Positions 52,303-61,533 of a stretch of 64,000 nt of DNA are shown here, one piece after another (position 1 is the stretch's first letter; every line of letters begins with the position of its first letter). Location of the stretch: assembly GCA_044867525.1 (NCBI GenBank), contig JBIOVB010000024.1:5585-69584 (forward strand), given 5' to 3'. The notes under the pieces are model-generated. The model was not told the origin of the DNA. It searched no databases and was given only the letters and a program-made list of their open reading frames with translations. This DNA comes from JALYNX01 sp044867525. Lineage in GTDB: Bacteria > Actinomycetota > Acidimicrobiia > Spongiisociales > ZC4RG35. The translations under genes were made by a program, and so were the position numbers.

Positions 52303-53462
52303 CCGCTGTGGCGCTGTCGGACGTGAAGGCGGGCGTGGTCGGAGTGGGGTTCATCGGGGTGGCCCACGTCGAGGCGCTCCGCCGGCTCGGGGTCGGCGTC
52401 GCGGGAGTGGTCGGATCCACTCCGGAGCGCGCCCGGCGCAAAGCGGAAGCCGCAGGGCTGCCAGAGGTCTACGAGTCGGTGGAGGCCCTCGCCGCCGACC
52501 CCGGGATCGACGTGATCCACATCACCAGCCCCAACCAGGTGCATGCCGAGCAGGTCCGGATCTGCCTCGATGCCGGAAAGCACGTCATCTGTGAGAAGCC
52601 ACTTGCCCTCTCCGCCGAGGACACGGCCGACCTGGTGAAGCGGGCCGAGGCGTCGGGGTTGGTCAATGCAGTGTGCTTCAACATCCGGTTCTATCCGCTG
52701 AACCATGAGGCGATGGCCATGGTCCGGGGAGGGCAGATCGGGGAGCCGCTTCTGATCACCGGCTCCTATCACCAGGACTGGTTGCTACTCGACACCGACT
52801 GGAACTGGCGACTGCAACCGGAGCAGGGTGGCGATCTGAGGGCGGTGGCCGACATCGGGTCGCACTGGCTCGACCTGACCAGATTCATCTCAGGGCTCCG
52901 GGTCGACGAGGTGGTCGCCGACCTGCACACCCTGGTGCCCATCCGGCGTCACCCTGCCGGGCCGGTGGAGACCTTCGCCGCTGCTTCCGACGATCAGGAC
53001 CTGGTCGAGACCATGATGACCAGCGACGACGCGGCGGGAATCCTGCTCCGCTACCAGGGACGGGCTCGCGGAGCGGTCACGGTGTCCCAGGTCTCAGCAG
53101 GAAGGAAGAACACGGTTCGCTACGAGATCGCGGGCAGCGAGGGGTCGCTGTCCTGGTCGTCCGAGGCACCCGACGACCTGTTGATCGGGCACCGGGGCCG
53201 GGCCAACGAGGTCCTGCACCGCGACCCGGGCCTCCTCGGCCCCGAGGCGGCGAGCCTTGCTGCTTTCCCCGGCGGCCATCTCGAAGGCTTCCCCGACACC
53301 TTCCGCGCCCTTTTCAGCATGGTCTATCGCGACATCTTGGAGGGCCGGCCGGCGGGCGACCCCGCCTACCCCACATTTGCCGATGGTCACGATGCAGTTC
53401 TGGTCACCGACGCCATCGCCCGCAGCCACCAGGAGCAAGGATGGGTTTCCGTCCAACGATGA
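52299..53462 (+). CDS. Gfo/Idh/MocA-family oxidoreductase
   Basis: 387 aa. The N-terminal Rossmann fold is AGVVGVGFIGVAHVEALRRL, the catalytic Lys motif is ICEKPLALSAEDT, and the substrate-domain His motif is DIGSHWLDLTRFISG. Members oxidise a sugar or cyclitol carbon with NAD(P). The start is GTG 52299, coupled to the transporter. Together with the TIM-barrel isomerase next to it, this resembles inositol or 3-keto-glycoside chemistry; the substrate is not determined. Confidence 0.9.
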   Translation: MTAVALSDVKAGVVGVGFIGVAHVEALRRLGVGVAGVVGSTPERARRKAEAAGLPEVYESVEALAADPGIDVIHITSPNQVHAEQVRICLDAGKHVICEKPLALSAEDTADLVKRAEASGLVNAVCFNIRFYPLNHEAMAMVRGGQIGEPLLITGSYHQDWLLLDTDWNWRLQPEQGGDLRAVADIGSHWLDLTRFISGLRVDEVVADLHTLVPIRRHPAGPVETFAAASDDQDLVETMMTSDDAAGILLRYQGRARGAVTVSQVSAGRKNTVRYEIAGSEGSLSWSSEAPDDLLIGHRGRANEVLHRDPGLLGPEAASLAAFPGGHLEGFPDTFRALFSMVYRDILEGRPAGDPAYPTFADGHDAVLVTDAIARSHQEQGWVSVQR

Positions 53463-53472
53463 GGAGGAAGAG

Positions 53473-54387
53473 ATGAAACTGGGCCTGCTTACCGCGCCGT
53501 TCCCGGAAACGCCCCTGGACGATGTCGCGGAATGGAGTGCTGCAAACGGGTTCACCACCATCGAGATCGCGGCCTGGCCGGCCTCGAGTGGCGATACCCG
53601 CCGATACGCCGGGACCAGTCATGTCGACGTCGACGGCATGTCCGAGGCTCAGGCCTTGGAGGTGGTGGACCGTATGGGACAACGGGGCCTCGAGGTCTCC
53701 GGCCTCGGCTTCTACCCCAATCCCCTCCATCCCGACCCCGAACACCGACGAGCGGTGATCGACCATCTGAAGAAGGTGATCGTCGCCGCAGGGAAAATGC
53801 GGGTCCCGGTGGTCAACACTTTCATCGGCGCCGACCGTGCCAGGACTCAGGACGAGAACTGGGAGGAGGCGACCCGGGTCTGGCCCGAGATCATCTCGTG
53901 TGCCGAGGAGAATGGCGTCCTGGTCGCCATCGAGAACTGCCCGATGATCTTCTCCAAGGACGAATGGCCCTCGGGGCACAACCTGGCCTACAACCCGAGG
54001 ATATGGCGCAGGATGTTCGAGGAATTCGGGGAGACGATCGGGCTCAACTTCGACCCCTCGCATCTGGTGTGGCTCATGATCGACATCGAGTCCGCCATCA
54101 CCGAGTTCGGAGAGCGGTTCTATCACTTCCAGGCCAAGGACGTGATGATCGACAATGACGGGCTTTACGAGAACGGGTCCCTTTCTTCGGGTATCGGGTG
54201 GCAGGTGCCCCGGCTCCCCGGGCTCGGGGACGTGGACTGGGGCCGGGTCTTCTCCGCCCTCTACCGCGTGGGGTACGACGGCGCGATCATCATCGAGCAC
54301 GAGGACCGGGACTTCGAAGCCAGCGACGAGCTGGTCAAGCGGGGCTTCCTCCTCGCCCGGGACGTGCTCCAGCCCTATGTGAAATGA
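53473..54387 (+). CDS. Sugar phosphate isomerase/epimerase family TIM-barrel protein
   Basis: 304 aa AP_endonuc_2-type TIM barrel. Metal ligands are suggested by VAIENCPMIF (Glu), LNFDPSHLVWL (Asp, His), FYHFQAKDVMID and IIIEHEDRDFE. Members include IolE/IolI, xylose isomerase-like enzymes and the beta-elimination partners of Gfo/Idh enzymes in C-glycoside breakdown. GAGGAGGAAG lies just before ATG 53473. Last gene of the run of overlapping or near-contiguous transport genes. Confidence 0.88.
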   Translation: MKLGLLTAPFPETPLDDVAEWSAANGFTTIEIAAWPASSGDTRRYAGTSHVDVDGMSEAQALEVVDRMGQRGLEVSGLGFYPNPLHPDPEHRRAVIDHLKKVIVAAGKMRVPVVNTFIGADRARTQDENWEEATRVWPEIISCAEENGVLVAIENCPMIFSKDEWPSGHNLAYNPRIWRRMFEEFGETIGLNFDPSHLVWLMIDIESAITEFGERFYHFQAKDVMIDNDGLYENGSLSSGIGWQVPRLPGLGDVDWGRVFSALYRVGYDGAIIIEHEDRDFEASDELVKRGFLLARDVLQPYVK

Positions 54388-54443
54388 CGTGACTGGGGTG
54401 GCGACGCCGAAACACGGCGGCAGCTCCGGCCGACCGGCGTCTG

Positions 54444-54510
54444 TTTGCCCTCGACAATGATGGCGCGCAAAGCGATTCCTGATGGCTGTTGAGAGTCTGT
54501 CGAGGGCAAA
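54444..54510. promoter_or_regulatory. 13-bp inverted repeat flanking the FAD-oxidoreductase start codon
   Basis: TTTGCCCTCGACA (54444-54456) and TGTCGAGGGCAAA (54498-54510) are perfect inverse copies 41 nt apart, with ATG 54482 between them. No ribosome site is seen. It may be an RNA stem that controls initiation or a pair of repressor sites. Confidence 0.6.
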
Positions 54511-55816
54511 GTCGGCCGGCAATTATTACGACGTAGTCGTCGTTGGCTCCGGTGCGGCCGGCTCGCCCGCGGCGATCGCCGCTGCCCGCTCCGGTGCCCG
54601 CACCCTTCTCGTCGAGAAGCTGCCCTTCCTCGGAGGAAACTCCACTGCGGTGCTCGACACCTTTTACGGGTTCTACACCCCGGGCGAGCGGGCCCGCAAA
54701 GTGGTCGGGGGCATCGGCGACGACGTGATAGCCGGATTGCGCCGGTTGGGCCGGGTGTTGGAGCGGCCCAACACCTACGGCGCCGGGACCGGCGTCACCT
54801 ACCTGGCCGAGCACCTCAAGGTGGTGTGGGAGGAGCTGGTCACCGATGCCGGGGCCTCAGTACTCCTCCATGGATTCCTGCAGGACGTGGCGGTCAATGA
54901 CGGCCGCGTCTCCTCGGTGACGGTGGCCACCAAGGCCGGTCTCCGTGAGATATCGGGAGCAGTGTTCGTCGACGCCTCCGGGGACGCCGACCTGTGCCAC
55001 CACGCCGGTTTCGAGTATGAGATCGCCGGTGATCTGGATCCCGCCCAGACCCTGACCACCACCTTCCGCATGGTCAACGTCGACCAGGGAAGGCGTCGTT
55101 CGATCGACAAGGCCGGACTTCATGCCCTCATGGAAGAGGCCGTCCAATCCGGCGAATACGACCTGCCCCGAAGGGAGGGCAGCGATCACGTCACCCCGAT
55201 CGACGGGGTGACGGCAACCATCATGACAAGGGTCGAGCACGTCGAAGAGCGGGATGGCTTGGTCGTCAATGCCAGCGACCCCGAGATCCTGACCCGGGTT
55301 GAGATGGAGGGCCGTCGTCAAGCTCTGGAATACGTCAGATTCCTCGTCGACCGGGTGCCCGGCTACGAGCACGCCTCACTCGTCGCCCTTGGCACCCAGA
55401 TCGGCCTGCGGGAGACGAGAAGGGTCTACGGCGACTATCGAGTCACCCGTGACGACGTCATCGATGCCCGTCAGTTCGACGATCAGATCGGGCTCTGCGG
55501 AGCTCCCATCGAGGACCACCATCCCGGGACCGGGACCCGATGGGAGTACCTCCCCGACGGCGCCGCGGTGGGGATCCCCTATTCGAGCCTGGTGGTGCGT
55601 GATGCGACCAACGTCCTCGCTGCCGGGCGATGCTTCTCGGCCACCCATGACGCCCAGGCCTCCATCAGATCGATGGCCCAGTGCATGGCCATGGGACAGG
55701 CGGCGGGCAAGGCGGCGGCGATTGCTGTGGAATCCGGGGGCGAGACAAGAGGGGTTGACATCACCGCCCTTCAGTCTGCACTCCGCGATGCGGGCGCGAT
55801 ACTCGAGCTGAGCTGA
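54482..55816 (+). CDS. FAD-dependent oxidoreductase (FAD_oxidored/PF12831-like)
   Basis: 444 aa. FAD motif VVVVGSGAAGSPAAIAAARSG with the acid in TLLVEKLPFLGGNSTA. Mid-region FVDASGDADLCHHAGFEYE and the C-terminal ATNVLAAGRCFSATHDAQAS are typical of the family, found near sugar and glycan catabolism genes. The substrate is unknown. ATG 54482 sits inside a 13-bp inverted repeat. A phosphotriesterase-like gene follows 52 bp downstream. Confidence 0.87.
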   Translation: MAVESLSRAKSAGNYYDVVVVGSGAAGSPAAIAAARSGARTLLVEKLPFLGGNSTAVLDTFYGFYTPGERARKVVGGIGDDVIAGLRRLGRVLERPNTYGAGTGVTYLAEHLKVVWEELVTDAGASVLLHGFLQDVAVNDGRVSSVTVATKAGLREISGAVFVDASGDADLCHHAGFEYEIAGDLDPAQTLTTTFRMVNVDQGRRRSIDKAGLHALMEEAVQSGEYDLPRREGSDHVTPIDGVTATIMTRVEHVEERDGLVVNASDPEILTRVEMEGRRQALEYVRFLVDRVPGYEHASLVALGTQIGLRETRRVYGDYRVTRDDVIDARQFDDQIGLCGAPIEDHHPGTGTRWEYLPDGAAVGIPYSSLVVRDATNVLAAGRCFSATHDAQASIRSMAQCMAMGQAAGKAAAIAVESGGETRGVDITALQSALRDAGAILELS

Positions 55817-55868
55817 TGTCTGCTCGCTCCACTCGTCACGACCGGCTCGCGTCCTACCTGACCTCCTG

Positions 55869-56777
55869 ATGAGCGGTCAGGTGCGCACCGTGCTCGGCGA
55901 CGTCGACCCGGAGTCACTGGGGGTGACACTCGCCCATGAGCATCTGATCATCGACAGCCAACTGGTGGCAGAGGAATGGCCGCACATCCACCTGCCATCG
56001 GTGGAGGAGGCGGTGGCCGAGGCCACCCTGTGCCACGGGTCGGGGGTTGGCGCCATGGTCGATGCCATGCCAATCGGCTCTGGTGGTGATCCGCTGGCGC
56101 TCCGCGATATTGCCCGGTTGAGCGGAGTGGCGGTCATCGCATCGACAGGCATGCACACCCTCAAGTACTACCGGGATGTCTCCTGGGCTCATGACGACCC
56201 GGTCGACGATCTGGCGAACCGGTTCGTCACTTCGATCCTGGTCGGGGTCGATCGGGTCCGTGCCGGCGTGCTCAAGGTGGCAACGGCGGGTGATTATCCG
56301 GATTCCCGGGAGCGAGAGATATTCGAGGCGGCTGCCATCGCCCATTCCGCTACCGGCGTCCCCGTGCTCACCCATTGCCAGGAGGGGAGAGGCGGCGCAG
56401 AGCAGATCGAGCTGCTCGTCGAGATGGGAGTCGGTCCCGATCGCATTGCAATGTCGCACACCGACAAGGTCGCCGATCCCGGATACCACCGGGATCTGCT
56501 CGATTCGGGGGCGTTTCTCTGTTATGACCAGGGGCTGCGATCACCGGAGCAGACCGTGGAGCTGGTCGCCGCGATGTTCGATGCCGGCATGGGGGACCGT
56601 CTTCTGATCGGCACCGACGGGGCGCGGCGATCGCTGTGGTCGACCTTGGGTGGCGCCCCCGGCCTGGCGTGGATCCACACCGGCTTTCTGGATCTGCTTT
56701 CACGTCGAGGCCTGGCTCCTGGCGACCTGGACCGATTGTTCATCACCAATCCCGCTCGCTGGCTCGCTCTCGCCTAA
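55869..56777 (+). CDS. Phosphotriesterase-family metal hydrolase
   Basis: 302 aa amidohydrolase TIM barrel with the full PTE-type binuclear metal set: His23 and His25 (LAHEHLIID), carboxylated Lys136 (AGVLKVAT), His169 (VLTHCQEG), His197 (MSHTDK) and Asp250 (IGTDGARR). Most natural members are lactonases or phosphosugar hydrolases. In this catabolic locus a sugar-lactone or ester step is the likely reaction (inference). It overlaps the convergent NagB-like gene by 4 bp at the stops. Confidence 0.9.
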   Translation: MSGQVRTVLGDVDPESLGVTLAHEHLIIDSQLVAEEWPHIHLPSVEEAVAEATLCHGSGVGAMVDAMPIGSGGDPLALRDIARLSGVAVIASTGMHTLKYYRDVSWAHDDPVDDLANRFVTSILVGVDRVRAGVLKVATAGDYPDSREREIFEAAAIAHSATGVPVLTHCQEGRGGAEQIELLVEMGVGPDRIAMSHTDKVADPGYHRDLLDSGAFLCYDQGLRSPEQTVELVAAMFDAGMGDRLLIGTDGARRSLWSTLGGAPGLAWIHTGFLDLLSRRGLAPGDLDRLFITNPARWLALA

Positions 56778-57451
56778 CGCGCGCCGGTCGCTGCCTGATC
56801 GGCCAGGACCCGGATGTTGCCGTGGTCACGGAGGAGCGACGCCGGCAGGTGCGGCCCGATCTCACCGCTCAGCGTTGCCGCCAGCACCGACGCCTTGTGC
56901 TCGCCGGTCACCACCAGCCAAATCTCACCGGCCTCCATCAACTCAGCCATCCCAACGGTGATCCCCCATGTGGGTAAGGCCGTGGCGCCATATCCAAGGG
57001 CGCCAGTTGCGGTCTCCTTGGCGAGATCGACGACCCTGGTCCGCTGGGTGGCTGTGGAGCCGGGCTCGTTCATCCCAACGTGCCCATTGGCCCCTAGGCC
57101 GACCAGGCACAGGTCGAATCCGCCACTGCTTATCCGGTCCCGGTACGCGACGGCCGCGGCCTCCGGATCGGGCGAATCGACATCCGGGAAATCGAACGGG
57201 ATCCCGGGCAGGTCCGCGCGCAACATCGCAGCGCATCGGGCAGGGTCGTCCGGAGCCAGGCCGCCGAACTCGTCGAGGAGGAACAGCTGAGCAGGGGCAA
57301 CGGACCCGATCCGTTGGTAGACGGGCCTGGTCGTCCTTCCCGTCGCCAGGCAGACCCTGGCTTCAGGCTTGCGCGTCAGGTAGTCACTCAGGTCGGCCGC
57401 CACCCGACCCGGCCACGACTGATCGGGATGGACCACGACCTCCAGGCTCAA
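56774..57451 (-). CDS. Glucosamine-6-phosphate deaminase-like protein (NagB/6-PGL superfamily)
   Basis: 225 aa. The active-site segments match NagB: LFLLDEFGGLAPDD (catalytic Asp) and GLGANGHVGMNEPGS (His on the lid). It would isomerise and deaminate an amino-sugar phosphate, releasing ammonia. At 225 aa it is shorter than typical NagB, like the monomeric forms. TTG 57451 overlaps the stop of the upstream Gfo/Idh gene (TTGA). Confidence 0.85.
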   Translation of the reverse strand: MSLEVVVHPDQSWPGRVAADLSDYLTRKPEARVCLATGRTTRPVYQRIGSVAPAQLFLLDEFGGLAPDDPARCAAMLRADLPGIPFDFPDVDSPDPEAAAVAYRDRISSGGFDLCLVGLGANGHVGMNEPGSTATQRTRVVDLAKETATGALGYGATALPTWGITVGMAELMEAGEIWLVVTGEHKASVLAATLSGEIGPHLPASLLRDHGNIRVLADQAATGAR

Positions 57452-58644
57452 CCCGGGGTGACGATGTCGAACACCTCGCCGGTCTCCCTGTTGCTGAGGA
57501 TGAGCTTGCGTCGCCCATCGGGAAGCATTTCGTCCTTGACGATCGCATGCCCGTCGTGAGTGGCGACCTTCTTGCTCAGTCGAGGGGTGGCGCCGCCGCG
57601 CCATTCCATGTCTACCGGCTCCCATGCCCGGGTCTCCGCCGACTTGTAGGCGGCATCCATGATGGCGTTCACCACGTATCCGTCGTAGATCGTCTCTCGT
57701 GGCGCTGTGCCCGCCTCGATCGAATCGAACATGTCGGCGAACATCGCGGTGTAGCCGAGCTCGCTGACTTCGTCGCCCACCGGGAACAGCCATCCCTCGG
57801 AGGATTCGAGCTTTTCTGCGACATAGCCCTCGCCACCGCCCGAGGTGTACATCTCAAAGCCGGTCCGCAGGAAATGGTTGAGCCAAATCGTTCCCTCGGT
57901 CCCGGCAACCTCGTCCCTGAGGTCCATACCCCCGCGGAACGACCAGCTCACTTCGAACTGCCCGAGCGCCCCCGACTCGAATCTGATGAGGACCACGGCA
58001 TTGTCCTCGGCTTCGATGGGGTGGACCAGGGTGTCCGCCCAGGCCATGACTTCGACCGGCCGGTTGCCCTTGCCCACGAAGCAGCGAATTATCTCGATGC
58101 AGTGGCACCCGAGGTCGACGATGGCGCCGCCACCCGCCTGCCCCTTGTCCCAGAACCAGGCGCTGTGGGGCCCGGGATGGGTCTCCCGGGAGCGAACCCA
58201 GGTAACGTCGCCGATCGCCCCGCCGGCCACCGAGCCGATCGCCTTGGTGGTCTTCGGTGTGTAGACCAGGTCCTCCAAGTACCCCCCGAACACTCCTGCT
58301 GATTCGATCTTGTCCAGGATCCTCTTTGCCTCGGCCGTGTCCCTTGCCAGCGGCTTGGTGATCAGCACGGCCTTGCCCGCGTCCGCGGCGAGTGCGACCG
58401 CCTCCTCATGCAGGAAGTTGGGGAGGCCGACCACGACAACATCGGTATCCGGGTGGTTGACGGCTTCCTCGACCGACGTCGTGTGCCCGGCGATTCCCCA
58501 ACGATCGGAGAACGCCTTCCCTCGCTCTTCCGACCTGGAGTAGACGACTTCGACCTGGTCCCGGCTCCGGGGGCTGTGGAGCGTCATCGTGTAGAAGTCC
58601 CCAATGAGCCCGGTGCCGAGCATCGTGACCTTGTGGCCCTGCAA
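57448..58644 (-). CDS. Gfo/Idh/MocA-family oxidoreductase
   Basis: 398 aa. Rossmann motif VTMLGTGLIGDFYTMTL, then LITKPLARDTAEA at the position of the usual EKP motif (Glu replaced by Thr), and DLGCHCIEIIRCFVG in the catalytic His region. The C-terminus adds a short beta extension, KLILSNRETGEVFDIV. TTG 58644 is chosen since GAGGAGG lies 6 nt upstream. It is coupled to the NagB-like gene, forming the divergent arm of the sugar locus. Confidence 0.88.
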   Translation of the reverse strand: MQGHKVTMLGTGLIGDFYTMTLHSPRSRDQVEVVYSRSEERGKAFSDRWGIAGHTTSVEEAVNHPDTDVVVVGLPNFLHEEAVALAADAGKAVLITKPLARDTAEAKRILDKIESAGVFGGYLEDLVYTPKTTKAIGSVAGGAIGDVTWVRSRETHPGPHSAWFWDKGQAGGGAIVDLGCHCIEIIRCFVGKGNRPVEVMAWADTLVHPIEAEDNAVVLIRFESGALGQFEVSWSFRGGMDLRDEVAGTEGTIWLNHFLRTGFEMYTSGGGEGYVAEKLESSEGWLFPVGDEVSELGYTAMFADMFDSIEAGTAPRETIYDGYVVNAIMDAAYKSAETRAWEPVDMEWRGGATPRLSKKVATHDGHAIVKDEMLPDGRRKLILSNRETGEVFDIVTPG

Positions 58645-58706
58645 TTCCGACCTCCTCGCCGGTTGTCCAGGCAAATTAACCGGTCGGAAGAGACCCCAAC
58701 CCCGGG

Positions 58707-59486
58707 TCAGACACAGAAGCCGTCCCCATCCACACCCCGCGCGCAGATCGGAGTCGACTCCACCGAGTCCAAGGTGAACCCATTGCCGGTGCTTCGCCCG
58801 AAGACGTGAGCCCGTGCCCCTCGCACGGAGTCGTCTTCGAGCCCGAGCAGATCAATCGTGATCTCCCCGGGATCGCCCTGGGTGGGGTACGAGCTGACCA
58901 CGACATCGGCCCGGTCATAGCCAGATGCTTCGGCGACGGTCATCCCCAATTCGAGCATGTCGGCGGCGGTCAACCCGTCCACGAAGTCTGCCGTCATGTC
59001 CGTGGTCTCTCCCAGGTAACCGGTGTATCGGAGGTTGACCCAGCCCTCGGTCCCGTCATAGTCGACGGCGATCCAGAGCGAACGGGGAAGCCCCCGGGTC
59101 TGGCCCAAGGCAATCAGCTCGTCGAACAGCGGTGGGATGCCGGCAAGGACCGGCTGGTCGGCGCCGGGTGCAGCCCTCAGATTGAGGACGTCGTCGTAGG
59201 CAACTCCGACGACTGCGAGGGTCTCACCGGCGCCCGGGCCGAAGGTGACCGGCTCGCCAGGAAGACCCGAAGTTCCGGCGCTGGTGGTGCTGGTCGGGGG
59301 AATCGTGGTCGTTGCCGGCACCGAGGTCGTTGTGGTGGTCTCCGCCGGTAGTGTTGTTGTGCTCGTCGTCTCGGTCGTCGGGGTCACCAGGGACGACGAA
59401 GTCGACGGGGCGCCGATCTCGGCTCCACAGGCACCGAGCAGCGCTACCCCGAGGAAAGGAGCGATCCAGCCCGGTCGTGGTCGCAC
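58707..59486 (-). CDS. Secreted lipoprotein with Thr-rich linker and SH3b-like domain
   Basis: 259 aa. Lipobox LLGAC (Cys20), then a long Thr/Ser/Pro linker (about residues 27-70), which probably spans the cell wall and may be glycosylated. Next is an SH3b-like fold: DDVLNLRAAPGADQPVL and TEGWVNLRYTGYLG. The last 90 residues are a mixed domain of unknown type ending in two Cys. Likely a cell-wall-associated binding protein. It stands alone between operons. Confidence 0.82.
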   Translation of the reverse strand: MRPRPGWIAPFLGVALLGACGAEIGAPSTSSSLVTPTTETTSTTTLPAETTTTTSVPATTTIPPTSTTSAGTSGLPGEPVTFGPGAGETLAVVGVAYDDVLNLRAAPGADQPVLAGIPPLFDELIALGQTRGLPRSLWIAVDYDGTEGWVNLRYTGYLGETTDMTADFVDGLTAADMLELGMTVAEASGYDRADVVVSSYPTQGDPGEITIDLLGLEDDSVRGARAHVFGRSTGNGFTLDSVESTPICARGVDGDGFCV

Positions 59487-59524
59487 GTGAACTCCATTTC
59501 GATGTCGGCGAAGAAACGAACCAC

Positions 59525-60325
59525 CTACCCGGACGGTTCCGACTCGGGTGTCGTCGGGGGTTCTTGGATCAGGGCGCTCAGGGCCTGTATCACTTCATCC
59601 CGGTCGATGTGCTCGGCGTTCCATCTCGCCACAGCGTCGAGGGCCTCGGCCACCGTCAACCTCTGATTGGCCGCGAGGACCCTCTTCACCCCCTGGACGG
59701 CTGACGGGGCGTTGTCTGCGATCCGTCCCGCAAGCTCGATTGCTGCGGTCTGGGTTGCAGCGGCGTCCGGCAGCACCCGATTCACGAGTCCGATCTGATG
59801 GGCTGTGGCCGCGTCGATGTCCGATCCGGTGAAAGCCAATTCGGCGGTCTGCCCCGATCCCACGATCGCAGGAAGCCGCTGCAGGGTGCCGACGTCGGCA
59901 ACGATGGCGAGCCGTGTCTCCCTGATCGAGAACACCGCATCCGAGGCTGCATAGCGGACGTCACAAGCCGTGATCAGCCCCATCCCACCGCCGAGGCAAT
60001 GGCCGTGCACTGCGGCGATTACCGGTTTCGGGGAGTCAGCCAGGCAGGTCGAAGTCTCCTGGAGCCCGCGGATCTGTTGATAGCGGGAAGGCCCGGGCTC
60101 CTCCAGGGTGGCGAGGACGGCGAAGTCGATTCCCACCGTGAACGATCGCCCTCGGCCGGCGAGAACAACCGCCCGCACCGAGTCTTCGGCGTCGATCTCT
60201 GCCATGGCCCGGGGCAGGTCGGCCCACATGTCTGCAGAGAGTGCGTTGAGCTTCTCCGGCCGGTTGAGCCAGACCGTTGCCACCGCCCCTGATCGTTCGA
60301 TCTCGAGGTGGTCGAATGTGGTCAT
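59525..60325 (-). CDS. Enoyl-CoA hydratase/isomerase family protein (dienoyl-CoA isomerase-like)
   Basis: 266 aa crotonase fold. Oxyanion hole residues lie in GRGRSFTVGIDF and GHCLGGGMGLITACDVRYA. The segment LAIVADVGTLQRLP carries the Asp typical of delta3,5-delta2,4-dienoyl-CoA isomerase (ECH1), while the first catalytic Glu of hydratases is not evident. Isomerisation in unsaturated fatty-acid oxidation is the best guess. ATG 60325 overlaps the stop of the ABC-2 permease by 4 nt. Confidence 0.87.
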   Translation of the reverse strand: MTTFDHLEIERSGAVATVWLNRPEKLNALSADMWADLPRAMAEIDAEDSVRAVVLAGRGRSFTVGIDFAVLATLEEPGPSRYQQIRGLQETSTCLADSPKPVIAAVHGHCLGGGMGLITACDVRYAASDAVFSIRETRLAIVADVGTLQRLPAIVGSGQTAELAFTGSDIDAATAHQIGLVNRVLPDAAATQTAAIELAGRIADNAPSAVQGVKRVLAANQRLTVAEALDAVARWNAEHIDRDEVIQALSALIQEPPTTPESEPSG

Positions 60326-61533
60326 TCCGCCGCGGAGCGCCAGGCTTCCCTGATCTTGACCCGCCCCCCGTAGCGGAGGAGGCCACCGGCGTAGATCCGC
60401 CCGGTGACCAGCACCAACCCGACGATCGAGGCGCTGGTGATGACCAACGCGGCTGCGTACTGCCAGGGCGGGATGGCGTCGAGGGCGGCCCGGACCGGGA
60501 CCACGAATGGGGCGGTCAGCGGGATGAAGGTGCCGATCACGGCTGCGGTACCGTCGGGGTCGCCGAGGGTGGTGATGGCGACGAAGAAGCCGACCACTGC
60601 GGTCAAGGACATGGGGAATGCGACATTCTGGGCATCCTCCATCCGGCTCACCAGCGAGCCGGCGGCGCCAAAGAGGACCCCGAAGACGAGAAAGCCGAGG
60701 ATGAACCAGACCACGAGGTTCACCACCGACCAGGCGTTCAGCGTTGGGATCTCGTAGATACCGGTGAGGCGGACCGTGAGCAGGGCGACCACGATGGTTC
60801 CAGCGAACTGGCTGATACCGAGGAGCCCGATGCCCAGGATCTTCCCCGCCAGCAACTGCCAGGGTTTGATCGTGGAGAGGAGGACCTCGACCACCCGGTT
60901 GGTCTTCTCCTCGGTTACCCCGTAGAGGATCGTGGTGCCGTAAATGAGCACCGCGATGTAGAGGAGGAGGAGACCGGCATAGGCCACCGCACCACGCGTC
61001 TCGTCGGCCGGGTCACCTCCACTCAGAGTCGTGGTCTGCAGCGGATCGGATGTCATGACTTCGATGACGTCGGCGGCGACGTCACCCTCCTCGGCCACGA
61101 TCGACTCCAACTCGACGGAGGCAGCGCCCCGCTGAAGGAGACCGACGATTTCCGAGCCGCCGAAACCTCCGACGCTCTCCACCAGCAACTCGGAGCCGTC
61201 GATGAGCACAGCGTCCAGCTCACCATCCTCGAGGCCGGTCTCGGCCGCATCGCGACTCTCCAACGCGACCTCGGTGATCGAGACCGAGGGCTCGGCGTCG
61301 GGGTCGTCCTGGGCGTTCCCCAAGAGCTCGGCGGCCTCGATGATCGCCTCGTTGCCCTCGCCCATCGAGCCCACCTGATACTCGGAGGTCCCGCCGCCGA
61401 TCACCTCGGGCAGAACCACCAAACCGATCACGATTACCAGGGTGACGATGGTGGTTATCAGGAATGACTTGGAGCGCCCCCGCTCTCTCAACTCCCTGCG
61501 GGCCACCATCCACATCGTCCCCAGACCGCTCAT
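60322..61533 (-). CDS. ABC-2 type transporter permease (NatB-like)
   Basis: 403 aa. One N-terminal helix (about 22-42), a large extracytoplasmic domain (about 45-210), then five or six helices with TEEKTNRVVEVLLSTIKPWQ, a hallmark of ABC-2 exporters of the NatB group. Cargo may be Na+, a peptide or a lipid. ATG 61533 overlaps the stop of the ATPase gene (ATGA), so the two form one exporter. Confidence 0.9.
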   Translation of the reverse strand: MSGLGTMWMVARRELRERGRSKSFLITTIVTLVIVIGLVVLPEVIGGGTSEYQVGSMGEGNEAIIEAAELLGNAQDDPDAEPSVSITEVALESRDAAETGLEDGELDAVLIDGSELLVESVGGFGGSEIVGLLQRGAASVELESIVAEEGDVAADVIEVMTSDPLQTTTLSGGDPADETRGAVAYAGLLLLYIAVLIYGTTILYGVTEEKTNRVVEVLLSTIKPWQLLAGKILGIGLLGISQFAGTIVVALLTVRLTGIYEIPTLNAWSVVNLVVWFILGFLVFGVLFGAAGSLVSRMEDAQNVAFPMSLTAVVGFFVAITTLGDPDGTAAVIGTFIPLTAPFVVPVRAALDAIPPWQYAAALVITSASIVGLVLVTGRIYAGGLLRYGGRVKIREAWRSAAE

